From contig NW_024881709.1 of NCBI RefSeq assembly GCF_019059575.1, positions 248,001-312,000 on the forward strand: 64,000 nt of DNA. Reading direction: 5' to 3'. The DNA is from Amphibalanus amphitrite (taxonomy: Eukaryota; Arthropoda; Thecostraca; Balanomorpha; Balanidae). The translations under genes and the position numbers were made by a program. The notes below the pieces were generated by a model, which searched no databases, was not told the origin of the DNA, and saw only the letters and a list, made by a program, of their open reading frames with translations. Below, in pieces: positions 1-28,446 of this stretch. Each line of letters begins with the position of its first letter. Position 1 is the first letter of the stretch.

Positions 1-305
1 GAAATCAGGGGCTGTTCATTGCTATTGATGTAGGTTTGGTTTCAGTTAGCGAGTGAAGCATTAGTTTTGACACGATCCGGGTCCCACTATGTATAACACT
101 TAATGCAAAGTGACGATAAGTCATTTGCGTCAAATCCGCATGCTGATACATTCTTTCTGACGTGGCTAATGGGCACTATAGGGACATGTCAGACTGGAGG
201 AGTTTCGGCCAGTCAAATGGGATTGGTCAGAATTGTTATCGGAAAATGCTGTCTGTGGTTATCTATCGCTTTTGAGAGGGATGAATTACTGCTGGCAGCA
301 TGCTC
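1..305. other. No recognisable gene
   Basis: I see nothing coding here. It lies upstream of, or in an intron of, the PLXDC-like gene. The mariner relic begins at its right edge. Confidence 0.4.
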
Positions 306-1300
306 TACAGGGTGGGCCAAAAAAAGTGTGTCACTTTTCAGCAACTATTTCTCGAAAGTGGTAAGAGATATCAAAAAGAAACTTTCACAACTTAAAGAAA
401 ATCGTTTGACAAATTATATGATACCCATTTTATGAAAAAGTTTCAGTCGAACTGATGTTGCCATCACCATTTCAAAAATGGGATATGTGCGTCTTTTATG
501 TTTGCGCATGTGCTCGAAGTGGGCACCTCAACGCTCAAGGCACGTCTGAACACGCTCCAGGAAACTGGCGCCCACCCTCTCCACGGTGGCTGCTGTCACT
601 TCACGCACGTACTGCTCGACGCTGAGACGCAGCTCCTTCAGGTTACCGGGCTTGTTGCGATAGACGCTGTCCTTGCAGGCTCCCCAAAACCAGTAGTCCA
701 GCGGGTTGAGGTCAGGACTGTGAGGAGCCCACTGCTTTTCGCTTCCCTTGGTGATCACGCTACAAGCTTTGTTCATGCAAGATGTAGCGCCACCGCACAC
801 GGCCCGAGAGACACTGCAACTGCTCCAAGAGCTCTTCGGTTGCCGCGTGATCTCCAAGGGAAGCGAAAAGCAGTGGGCTCCTCACAGTCCTGACCTCAAC
901 CCGCTGGACTACTGGTTTTGGGGAGCCTGCAAGGACAGCGTCTATCGCAACAAGCCCGGTAGCCTGGAGAAGCTGCGTGTCAGCGTCGATCATGGTACGT
1001 GCGTGAAGTGACAGCAGCCACCGCGGAGTGAGCGTCAGCTTCCTGGAGCGCGTTTCCGGATGGCCTTCAGCTTGGCGGTGCCCACTTCGACCACATGGCG
1101 CAAATAAAGAGATGCATAGATCCCGTTCTTTGAAATGATGATGGCAACGTCAGTTCGATTTGAACTTTTCCATTAAAATTGATATCATATAATTTGTCAA
1201 ACGATTTTCTTTAACCTGTGAAAGTTTCTTTTCCGTATCTCTTACTACTTTCGAGAAATTACTGCTGAAAAGTGACACACTTTTTTTGGCCCACCCTGTA
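306..1300. mobile_element. Palindromic Tc1/mariner-like transposon relic
   Basis: The stretch starts TACAGGGTGGGCC and ends with its reverse complement, so the outer TA pairs (306-307 and 1299-1300) look like the TA target duplication of the Tc1/mariner superfamily. The whole 995 bp is nearly palindromic: the left half (306 to about 790) and right half (about 830 to 1300) are diverged inverted copies. Each half encodes the same C-terminal transposase fragment, on the minus strand at 857-528 and on the plus strand at 748-1011. That fragment contains WAPHSPDLNPLDYWFWG, the family's signature around the second catalytic Asp of the DDE/D triad. The N-terminal part is missing from both halves, so the element cannot be autonomous. 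It looks like two 3' halves joined head to head. Confidence 0.85.
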
Positions 1301-18446
<17,146 letters not shown>

Positions 18447-20329
18447 TCGCCGGCAGCGCCAACTGGTGACCGGCCGGCGAAACTGCGCTGTCTGCAGCGG
18501 CCGACAGGTGGCGGGCCGCGCGGCGACTCTCGTGGCATTATCATCCCGACGGTTCAGTCTTTCCGCTGTGGGTGGACGTGGGCCGCCGCGCCGGCTGAGA
18601 AAACGAGCTAGCCGGCAGTGTCGTTTGTGATATTATTTTTGACACGACGGGAAAAGTGACCGGGAGCCGCCGTCGACTCCGCCGCGCGCGCCGGGAGACC
18701 GGACAAAGGAACACCTGTGCGCGCGCTGAACACTCCGTGCTGGTGTGTGCTCTCCGTGAACAGCGGGGCCGGTGCTCCACCGCTGGGACAAGAACGACAG
18801 CGATGCGTGTTACTTAGCCGGCGTACGAAGCGCTCATACGTGCCGATCACCCCTTCGTCGAACGTACATACGCCCGTCAGGACAGCCGGTGGCGAACGAC
18901 GGACAAGTGCGTATGGACTACCGGGAGAGCAGAGTAGTCGGCGCTGCAGAGACTCAGACACACCCGGTGTCGGTGACTCCACATTAACTACCGGGAGAGG
19001 ATAGGCCGACCGGCTCTGGTGGGCAGCCGAGCCGCCGGGCCATACACATGTTCATATCGGCCCAACGAGAGAGAATGAGAAAGGGAGAGAGGGAACACCT
19101 CGGCGCGGGAGGCCGGCCGCGTGTGTGCGTCTGTGTGAGTGTGTGTTTGGGGGAGGTGCTGCGTCAACCGAGGCACGATCCGGTATCAAAAACTGTCGCG
19201 GGGTGGGGTGGCTCGAGCGTCCCGTACTGCATAATAGAAGTGGCAAACGACGAATAGGGAAGGTGGCGCTGCCCCCGCTGTTGTTAGCTGCACTGTGTCT
19301 TACCAAAACGGCACTAGATGGCACCAGCAGTGCGCCGTGGTGACCACCCGTTTTTACAAATTGAACCATTTTGCTTAACTGACCACAATTTTCGGATCGT
19401 TCTTACCTCGTGACTGCTTTTTGACGACTTTGTAGGTAATGAGTGGACTGGCCCTCGCAATCGTTTCATAATTTGTATTCTGAGATAGATGACGTCATGT
19501 GTGTTCGCGACAGATCGCTCATAGAACTGCTGTTATAGGCGCCGCTGTCAGACTCGAGAATGGTACTGGTGGCTCAGTGCGTGTTATCTTTCGCGTCGGT
19601 ATTCTAGAGCAACGTATCAGGTAGACCTTTTTTAGAAACTTTGGGACGCATGCTTGGATTTGCTATAGTGAAGCATCAATTAGCCGTTTTTAAAAAAGAA
19701 CTACGTTGCCATGTTATGTAATGCCCCTTTTGTATTGCCTTGAGCCATCGACACCTATTTTGAATATTTGTATCTGCCGACATGGACCTATTGAAAACAT
19801 CTAAGATTCTTGAAGCAGTAAATATCTCTTGAATTAAATTTCTGTCTATCTGTCTCTTCCTTCTGTAAGAGTTCATGTTCATGTGTCGCCTAACTTCTTA
19901 AGGAATTGGTAGGCAAACCCTTGTATGATATGTTTTAATTCGTTACGTTTTTGACGCAGTTCAATGTTCATTCGGTTGCTCGTTCACAGTTTTGCACTGT
20001 TCACAATTTTGATGCGACGGATCTTCACTGGCGGTGTCGCGCGAGATTTTATCGTGTTAGCCGGTAAAGCGCGTGCTTGTTCCCTAATAATCCAGCCGTT
20101 AAGTGATTATCTTGGATAGAGGCTTGTGTGTTCTGGGATGCTGAATACACAATGTATGTGACGCCATTGTATCTCTGCTCACAATGAGAATGACTTTGTG
20201 GATTGAGATGACTGGTAATGGGTGATTGACGCGAGTGTTCGGAGTCGGACTCGGAGATTGCCCCGCGTTTTACAGTTATTCGGGTGTCAACTAAGCATTA
20301 AGTAAAGTATTTGTGCCGTACGGCCTGAA
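18447..20329. other. 3' untranslated region and flank of the PLXDC-like gene
   Basis: It begins GC-rich after the TAG and becomes AT-rich beyond about 19.4 kb. I see no clear AATAAA on the plus strand close by; ATTAAA near 19833 is a weak candidate. No other gene is recognised. Confidence 0.4.
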
Positions 20330-20615
20330 GTCTATATTCCTGTTCCTAGATGTCGCTAGTAGTAAGCGCCTGGCTGGTATGCCGCCCGTGCCGCACGGCT
20401 TGTAGCTTGTTTTCCTGTTCCTAGATGTCACTAGGAGTCGGCGCCTAGCTAGTATACTGTACCGCATTGCCTATAACCTATATTTCCGCTCCTAGATGTC
20501 ACTAAGAGTCAGCGCCTGGGTGGTATACTGTGCCGCATGGCTTGTAGTTTTTAGCCCTGTTCCTAGATGTCGCTAGCAGTTAGCGCCTGGCTAATATGCT
20601 GTGCCGTATGGTTTG
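20330..20615. repeat. ~72-bp tandem array, about four units
   Basis: Units begin TGTTCCTAGATGTCGCTAG or close variants at about 20341, 20416, 20487 and 20558. Each continues with an AGCGCCTGGCT-like block and a TATACTGTGCCGCATGG-like block. A related but more degenerate array lies at about 37190-37490. Confidence 0.8.
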
Positions 20616-20624
20616 TTACCGAGA

Positions 20625-21610
20625 AAAGTCGTACGTAGATTAGCAGAAATTTCTGAGTATGAGCGAGCGGCCGTCCGTCCGGCCGTGCTCACTGCTCATG
20701 CTTTTGCGAAGCTTATGTATACCTCGGCAGCCACTGACACGATTTAGTTCAAGGGCAGCTTCATTCCTCCTACCAACTAGGTATTGATTTTTACCGACGC
20801 ATGTGGGTGACCCATTATGCACGTCATCACCGTTCCGTGCTTCTATCCTCAGGATACTGAAATCCTTCTCCTCCACGCCGCAATCCCCCTCCGGACTGGA
20901 CAGGCAACTTTATCTCATGCGGGCTGCTCCCTTGGAGCGGCACCGCTGCTCCCGAGGGAGCGCACCCCGTAGCCGGGTGCAGTGAGTGCCTTGGGGCTGG
21001 GTGGCCTGTCCTCTGGACGGGCTCAGCCCCGGCGACTCACTAGGGTGCCTGCCCAGACCAATGTCTCCCCCTATATCCTATCATCCTCCCGGCTCTGAAA
21101 TGGTCTCATTGGACCGAAAGGGCCTAACCCAACAAAACAGAAACAGAAACATTATGCACGTGCCGCGTGCAAAACCAAGAGGTGTCAGTTTTGCAACAAT
21201 TGCGATGTCTCGGTAATTAGTTTACTGGGCCGATTGCACTGAGGCAATGCATTCCCTCCCATGCATCACGATTGGGGTACTGTTGCACGTGCGCACGTGC
21301 AGGGGTCGTTTCCAGATCTCAAGAACGGCTGAACCGATTGCCATTGCGCTCACATTTGGCACACGGCTAGGGACTAGTTAGTAGAGTACCGTGCAAAAGT
21401 CATTTGGGATCCAGGTTGCACTTGCGCACGTGCAGGGTGCCGCTTCCAGATCTCGAGAACGGCTGGGCCGATTGTGCTCAAATTTGGCACATCGCTAGAG
21501 ACCAGTTGGTAGGGTGCTGTGCATAAGTCATTTTGAAGTACCCTCTCAATTCTGCAATCTGCACGTGCAAAGCTCACACTCTCGCTCGCTCGTTTGTCGC
21601 CCCAAAAGGC
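20625..21610 (+). mobile_element. CACGTG-palindrome repeat, copy 1
   Basis: This is the same family as the inverted copy at 29981-30670. Shared landmarks are AGAAATTTCTGAGTATGAGC at one end, the internal block TTGCGCACGTGCAG, the block AGATCTCGAGAACGGCTG followed by a short sequence and AAATTTGGCACA, and GTCGCCCCAAAAGGC at the other end. The internal block is tandemly repeated roughly every 120-127 bp. No protein is encoded. Confidence 0.75.
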
Positions 21611-23265
21611 ATTTTACTGGTTAGTAGCCACTAGCCGCTACGATTTCGATCAGACCTCTGACTTCTGATGATGTTTTTTTGACACGGGCGCGGTCAAAGC
21701 TGAGGTCGGAAGTTGAGAGGCAACCACCATAAAGTGGGGTGCAACGATGGACAGCTGTCAATTTCTTTCCATACACGTTGATATCGTACCTAAACGTATT
21801 GATAGGCATTGAGCATCAAATCGCGCTTTATCAGCAGGGATGGGTTACTCTTCTTCTCATCTCCCTGAGGTATCCCAAATACCTAAGGAAACGGCGTCGT
21901 GCGTCACAACTTTCGACACTACGATTGCGCCGTTTTGTACGGTACTTGTGAAGCTCCATACAAGAACCACATATATACAAAGTACATTTTCGAGTGTCGT
22001 GTCACGACTGTAAATGGGTTTTGACATCGGCGCAGGGGTGCTAAAATATGCATCCGGCATTATCCCCAGGAATTCGGCGGTCCATTGTGCTCAGCAGTCG
22101 GCGCGGTGCCGCGCATTACAGGGTTGATCGCCCCCGGTCCGGTCGACCCTTTCAATTAGTTACGTCCCATCACCCGCGGCGCCGTGTCTGCGCCGGTCAA
22201 CCGTGACGTCATCCGACCGCCGACCAGTCAGCCGTCGGCGACACTGACACGTGACTTCTGCCCTCCGTCACGTGACTGCGATACCGCTCACGTGGCTGTG
22301 ACCGCCGGGCCCGCGGCCGATTTTCTGCTTGCTCGGCATCAATCGAGGATCGAATTCGCCACGGTCGGGTTTGTGGTGGGAGAGAAGGGGGGGGGGCAGC
22401 GGTGCCTCAGTGAATAAATGCCCCCTCGGCCCGGTGCCACTGAAACCAGATCGCCAGGGTTGTAGAAAGGAAACGGGATAGGCCAGCACATATAGCTAGT
22501 TAGGATCAGAGCAGTTCAGGCTTTAAAAACATGTGAATGGGTGGGCGCGTTGGCTCGTTTGGGGATTATTTGGGGAGTGTTCGCTTTGGGACCGACTGCA
22601 GCCTGTCCTTTTAAACTGCACCTTGTTTAGATCGTATCGGAGTTCAGGACAGATGTTAAGGCGGACTAGCTTAGCCAAGGTCGCTAAATGACGAAACTGC
22701 GCTTTGAAAGAGCACGTGCGGGAGAGGTCGCTTCTTTCTTGACCAGAGAATATTTGCACCCCTCCCCCTTGCGGCTCAGGTTCCCTCCCGAACTCTTCTG
22801 CAGCTTACGTCCCTTCAGCTTAGTTCTGGTACAAATGCCTGGGACATGAGCTTAACGAGGTCCGAAAAGAGAGCATCTGTGAGTCTGTTTCGAGCAATGA
22901 TCCGTCACTTTACTGTCCTTCATTAGCACAATACCTATCACCTACTTCAATACACTTTCTTGCAATAAGGTGCCCTAGACGACTGATGAGTGAAATTTTT
23001 GCACATACAAATAGTATGAGTAGGTTTATAGCCCTACGCACGAGTGCTACTCAGATTGACATTACATTATTGCCTGGACTATCATTGAGAAACCTTTGCT
23101 ACTGCATTCGCCGTTGGCGTTGCTATAGATGCGACCCTACGCAAACGTCTTTATGTTCGTTATTTATTGTTGGATGCTATCTTATTGATTATACATATTT
23201 ATTCAAATGTTTCCATAAAGCACTTTCATACTTGCTCTGGACGCATGCCACTGTGACATGTATTT
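21611..23265. other. Intergenic, nothing recognised
   Basis: GC-rich DNA at about 22080-22420 includes GTGACGTCAT and several CACGTGAC-like words and a G-run near 22388. The rest is AT-rich. No gene is seen. Confidence 0.4.
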
Positions 23266-23267
23266 AA

Positions 23268-24400
23268 CTGCCAGATTCAGATTCAGATTCGTTTATTAGC
23301 AATAAGTCCACAGCACGGTGGCTTTTCACCATTGCACGTCAATTGACAAGGGATATAGCAGGGACAAGCACATCACATGCATTCATATACAGACTATCAT
23401 ATAGACATCCAGACAATGACGCGTAAAACGAGCGTTTCAAGGCGGTTGAGACATGATCACACTTTTTAGGTGTCTTTTAAAATTTGTGATACCGGGATCG
23501 AGCCCCAGTTCATTGATGATAGTCACACCGCGGTAACACAGGCGACGTTTACCGGTTTCTGTACGGATACGTGGTAACGTTATTCGACCAGCATTTCTGG
23601 TGGCATGGTCATGGTGCATGTTTGATGGACGCCCGATGGTGCTGAGCAGAGCCTCTGGTTGTCCAGTGGTAATCGTCGACTGAACAGTACAGGCAGTGTG
23701 GTACATGACAAGCTGCTTGGCATCCATCCACCCTAAGCGTTGAAATACATCCGAGACATGTTCTCGCCTTGTCCTTCCGCTGACCACACGAGCACAGAAG
23801 TTTAGAAGCTTCTGAATCCGGTGGAGCTGCGTGCCGTTACACGTACCATACACAGACATACAGTAGCGCACGACAGAAATGACGAGAGCCTGCACTAGAC
23901 AAGGCAGTACGCTCTTAGGTATTGCGTGTTTCGCGTGATTCAGTGCCATCAACATGCCCGTGCATCTTTTTGCCACCGAGCCAATGTGTTCAGTGAATTT
24001 TAAATGCGAATCAAATGTGACACCTAGATTTTTTACAACACTTGTCGCCTGGATCTGAGCTCCGTTGAATTCCAACACGAAAGACTCCATTCCTCTTAGC
24101 ATTGCAGGAGTTCCCATCACTATCATTTGTGTTTTCGCCTCGTTAAGTTTCATCCTATGTTGACAAAACCAGTGGTATAGTGTTCCAAGAGATTGTTCCA
24201 TGCGAGCCTTTAACACGTCCATGTCCTGCTTCTTGCCACTCGTCAAAATCTGCACGTCATCGGCGTATTGTACAATGGTAACATCATCCGGCACATGCAG
24301 GCCCAGGTCGTTTGAGAAAAGCGTGTAGAGCAAACAGCTTAGTGAACCGCCCTGATGCCAGTGTTCATCATTGTTCAGTTCCCTTTTTAAAGAGGCTCAG
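23268..24400 (-). mobile_element. 5'-truncated non-LTR retrotransposon (LINE), RT C-terminal part
   Basis: An open minus-strand frame of about 320 codons ends at 23437. It carries the reverse transcriptase block HQGGSLSC (around 24355-24332), then YADDVQI, the catalytic Y-x-D-D box of the family (around 24265), and a thumb region (KNLGVTFDSHLKF and following). The 3' end has a short tail of tandem AGATTC hexamers (23273-23291), as jockey/CR1/L2-type LINEs often have. The endonuclease domain and the RT N-terminus are missing, and the reading frame becomes uninterpretable above about 24400. It is a dead-on-arrival copy, but the remaining frame is intact, so the insertion may be fairly young. 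Confidence 0.9.
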
Positions 24401-27400
24401 CATCCGATTCATCGTCTGCCTATAATTTTGATGATCGATCGCACTAAACACTCTTGTAGCAGATAAGTCAGACATAACAGGGAGTGCGTCGGCAGCCCGT
24501 TAGCCGTCCAATCTACACCGATGCCGCTGATAGCCGGAGATATGCCGCATTGTCGCCGCTCAGCCCGGTCTGCAATCACCGCCCGTCTGATTGTCGCCGA
24601 CAGCCCGGCTAATGATACATGGCCCGGAGCGGCACGCACCGGCGCGCCACCTCACGGCACGTGCCGCCGGAAACCCATCAGAGCCATTAATAGATCTGTT
24701 CCGCTCCCCCGGCACCGCTCATCCATAATTCATCCACTCGAGTGACGAGCGGGCTGGGGCCGAGCCGGCGACAATGGCGGCCGTCCGGCGCGCGCTGCCG
24801 CCACGTGCCGTCACAGCGCGCGCCAAATTGAATGTGTAACCACCAATTAGAAGGGCGCGCGGCGGCGCGGCGATTCGGCGCGCGCCGGAGCTCTTGAGCC
24901 GCGCTCTGGACCCGTTTGTAAACAGATGCGGCCGACCAGCCGCGAGGATTACGCGGTGAGCGCTTTGATGACTTCATGGCTGTATTGGCGATTACTGACG
25001 GGAGAGCGGCCGGGAAGGGCGCCCGGAGAGTGAACTATAGATGGAATGTGCCGCCGGTTTGGGAGCAGTGTTAAACTGACATACCACAAACTGTGGCCGC
25101 GGGCATGAATATCAAGTGCCTGGGAGGGCTAGGGGTGCGCTGAATCATTGGTTTGTAGGATCTGTCGAGCCTGGTTGCCACCGAGCACGGATGGCGAGAT
25201 AGCGAAATTTGAAGATATGTTGACAGGTTGTGAGGAATTTATCGTGAAGGGTAATGCAAATGAAGCAATATGTCGTTAAACTGACGTTAACTGCTGTTAG
25301 CCTACCGCATTAGCGTTACAAAACCGTTAAGTCGCTATACGGCTTAGCCGTTTAACCATTTAGCTTTTAGTCGTTTAACCGATTTCTTCTTAGCATTCAG
25401 GTTTTTGTAACCAAATAAAGTAACGCAAAGTCAGCATTCCTTACTGTTACAACTAGCCTAGTGGTTATATTGGTTTATTACATTGGTGACTTAGAACGCT
25501 GCGAGGCGATACATCTCCCCAAAGTTCTTGTATTTCCAAAAAAGAAGTTTTTTTTTTTGCTATATTGCTTCCCTTTGCGTTGCTGTGCTGCACAGTGCAC
25601 AGTGCACAGTAGTGCTTAGTTTTCTTCCGTAGAAAGGAAAGCAAAGCGACAAGATGTCGCCAGTCTTGGACGCCGTGATAGGGGTAAATGCCCTTAATGC
25701 CATCACCCCACCCACCCACCTACCACCTCTTGGGACTTCGTAATGAGTAGGGTAAGATGTCTAACTAGCGAGAGCGACCCCCTTAATTTGAACCGTCACT
25801 ACTCACGCTTTATGGGTGTCACTGTATTACTGGATTGATTTTCGGAGAGATCGTTCATTTTCCTATCAGAATCCATTCATTGTCTGCCCCAATATCCACA
25901 AATTTATTTGTAGTGAGCATTTTGGCAAACCATTGCAAAAATGCTAGAAGGGAACTCGTCCCAATTAGCAACGGGGAGGGTCGCTAATAGGTCCATCGGT
26001 GGAACAGTAAAAACGGCAAAAAATGCTACGCTCGAAAACATGAAATAAGATACTTAAATATACCACGTACGCAAAGCACTTAATCACTGGAACAGGAGCA
26101 TTTAGTCAGCCCAGCACGTCTATGTTTGTGGAAGCTGATCACGTAATGCACTAGAGGCGAAAATAAGGTGAAAACCCATTTTTGGAGGTTATCCCGTATT
26201 GTATTCGAGTCCCGCGCTGGATTCGGCACCCCTGCAGTCTGCCATGACAATTGGTATCACCCGCCACACACCGCAAGCTTCAGCAACATTTTCTCTTCTC
26301 TCTTTTCCCATTCATTTCCCTTCTTGAGCTGTTTGCGATCATGTCAGGCGCAATTAGGAAGTATGTCCTGCGACAAATTTTTAACCACCATGCAGTGCAC
26401 AGTCAAGCGATTTATACGGGAAGGCTGCAATTAATTGAAAAAATGATTGTCTATTCAGGATAAAAAGGGTGCATCATCTTAACGTGCGTCGTTTTTCATC
26501 AGACATAGCACAAATACACATGGTTTGGATAAGAAAATGGTCATTTTTATTTAAACTCGCCTATGAAACGTCTCAACAAAGGCATTGACCACCAAAAAGT
26601 AATTGAGATTGCTAAGCAATGTATGGCAGTCCTTTTGACATTGTTTTCTCCCCGATTTCTCTCACCAGTTTTTCTGTAGAGAGGTGGGTCGCTATAGGAA
26701 AGGGCAGCTAATATGCAACCTTACCCTACCTATTGATTGAGAATAAAGCCAATGTCTATCTTCGTAAAAAAGTTCAAGACAAAGATGAAAAAGCATGGAC
26801 ATTTTAGCTATACGTAAGTTTAAGTTTAAATCAAGCGAAAGTGTAAGAAGTGTTTTTTTTTTTGTCATAAGTAGCGCGCATAATTCTAACATTGCAGCTT
26901 AGAACAAACTTTGACGAAATTATAGCTTAACAACAGCATTGTTTATTCCGGTAACATCTACGATTTTCACCATATTTTATAATGTGCCTGGTTTGTGTAT
27001 TGTTGCGATTAACTCATTTATTCATAATGTAGTTCCCTACGTATTTTTCCCCTCATCCATCCTCTTTTCTCAAGAGTCAAGAACTTTCGCAAGTCTTTCT
27101 TTCGTGGTGTGGCATAAATGACTGGCGGCATCCGAGAATAAATTTGTCTTCAGCGAGTGAGTTTTCTCAGCGCGACCCCGGAAGCGTGGCAGGTTGCTCG
27201 GGGCTCGTCTCGCCTCTGAGCCTAACTTGGGGATGAGTGAGCCGCGGCAACTGAGGCTTATCAGACTGAGGCAGCCTCAGCCGGATTTTTCCTTGACATA
27301 TCATTCCCGCAATGGCCTTATCGGACATTAAAGACCGAAGCACGAGAGCCTTAGGACGGGAGCCTTAGAACGGCATGCAGCGGAAGATATGATGGCGAAC

Positions 27401-28446
27401 TCCTCTCTTCTTTGACTATAGAGAACAAATTAGATCTTCACACCGTCGCAAATACCTATTCCATATTCCATTATCTATTCCATGAAATTCACCCTAACAT
27501 AACCAGGAGTGAAACCAATGATCATATATGTTTTTATTGATATCATCCTTATACAAACACGACATAATGTCTATCATACGGGCAATGTCAGGTGCAATAT
27601 TCGGACATAGACAATGATGACTAAAACTAACCTGCAGCGCCTACTATATTGCAAACTTAAGTTCCTCTCTGCAATTCAATAGTCCTTCAATATTCAATCA
27701 ATACACAGAAGCAGCCACAAGAACACCTGACAATGTACAAATAAATAGGCCAGAGCCTTCAGTGCTGGGAGCACATAAATTGCACAGATTTGTATTAACC
27801 GAACTGGTATGGATAGAGGATAAACGCACCCCGAGTCTCTACAGATCCAGCTCGTGTGAAAATGACTTTTTAGGCAGTTACGGCTTAACAAACCGTCTGC
27901 ACTTTTGGCACATTAGCACGCACTCTCAAATAAGATGCTGCTCGAACGATGCAATTACGAGATCAAAGCCTTTCGGGGTCTCTTCTCTGACTTGCATTAT
28001 ACCGCTACAGACAAAGAGCATGCGGTACGTTACACAGAGTAGGTAAAGAGTCAGGTGATGGGGTGACTAGGAAACGACAAGAAAGTCGTCTGGCTCCGCG
28101 CTGCGCAAGCAATTTTCAGCTACACAATTCAAACGTTTTCTGACTTGCGACCTGACGTGAGTCTGAGAACGTAATATAGTCTACGACAGTGCACTGTCGT
28201 ATAGTTTACGACACTGCAGTGTCGTAAACTATATTCCGTGGTTTCAGTATCAGACCGGTGCGCAGTATGATCAAGCCGCGACCATGTGAGTCTGATAGTA
28301 TCTGGTTTGATCAAACCTGGTCGGCCCTAAGCACATTCAGTGTCATGACCGACTCCTATTAGAGATTTGGTTTCTGGTGATTTGCAGAGCGGATCTAGCG
28401 AGTCTTGCATCGTTGACGGTAGGTATTCATTCGCTAGTTTTACGGC
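24401..28446. other. Intergenic region between convergent PLXDC-like and bHLH genes
   Basis: It contains a GC-rich stretch with homeodomain-like AT cores at about 24500-25020, a GTGCACAGTGCACAGT short repeat near 25590, and AT-rich DNA from 25.2 to 28 kb. No coding exons are recognised. Confidence 0.4.
28181..28232. repeat. Two adjacent palindromes downstream of the bHLH stop codon
   Basis: The stretch 28201-28232 is a perfect 32-bp palindrome whose half is ATAGTTTACGACACTG. Immediately before it, 28181-28204 holds ACGACAGTGCACTGTCGT with TA-rich flanks, a second palindrome of similar sequence. On the minus strand they lie ~215 nt after the bHLH stop codon, so they may be in its 3' untranslated region and fold into two stems. 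Confidence 0.75.

Noticed and set aside
26168-26463. ATTCGAGTCCCGCGC considered as a tRNA T-arm
   Set aside because: No matching acceptor stem or anticodon arm could be placed around it.
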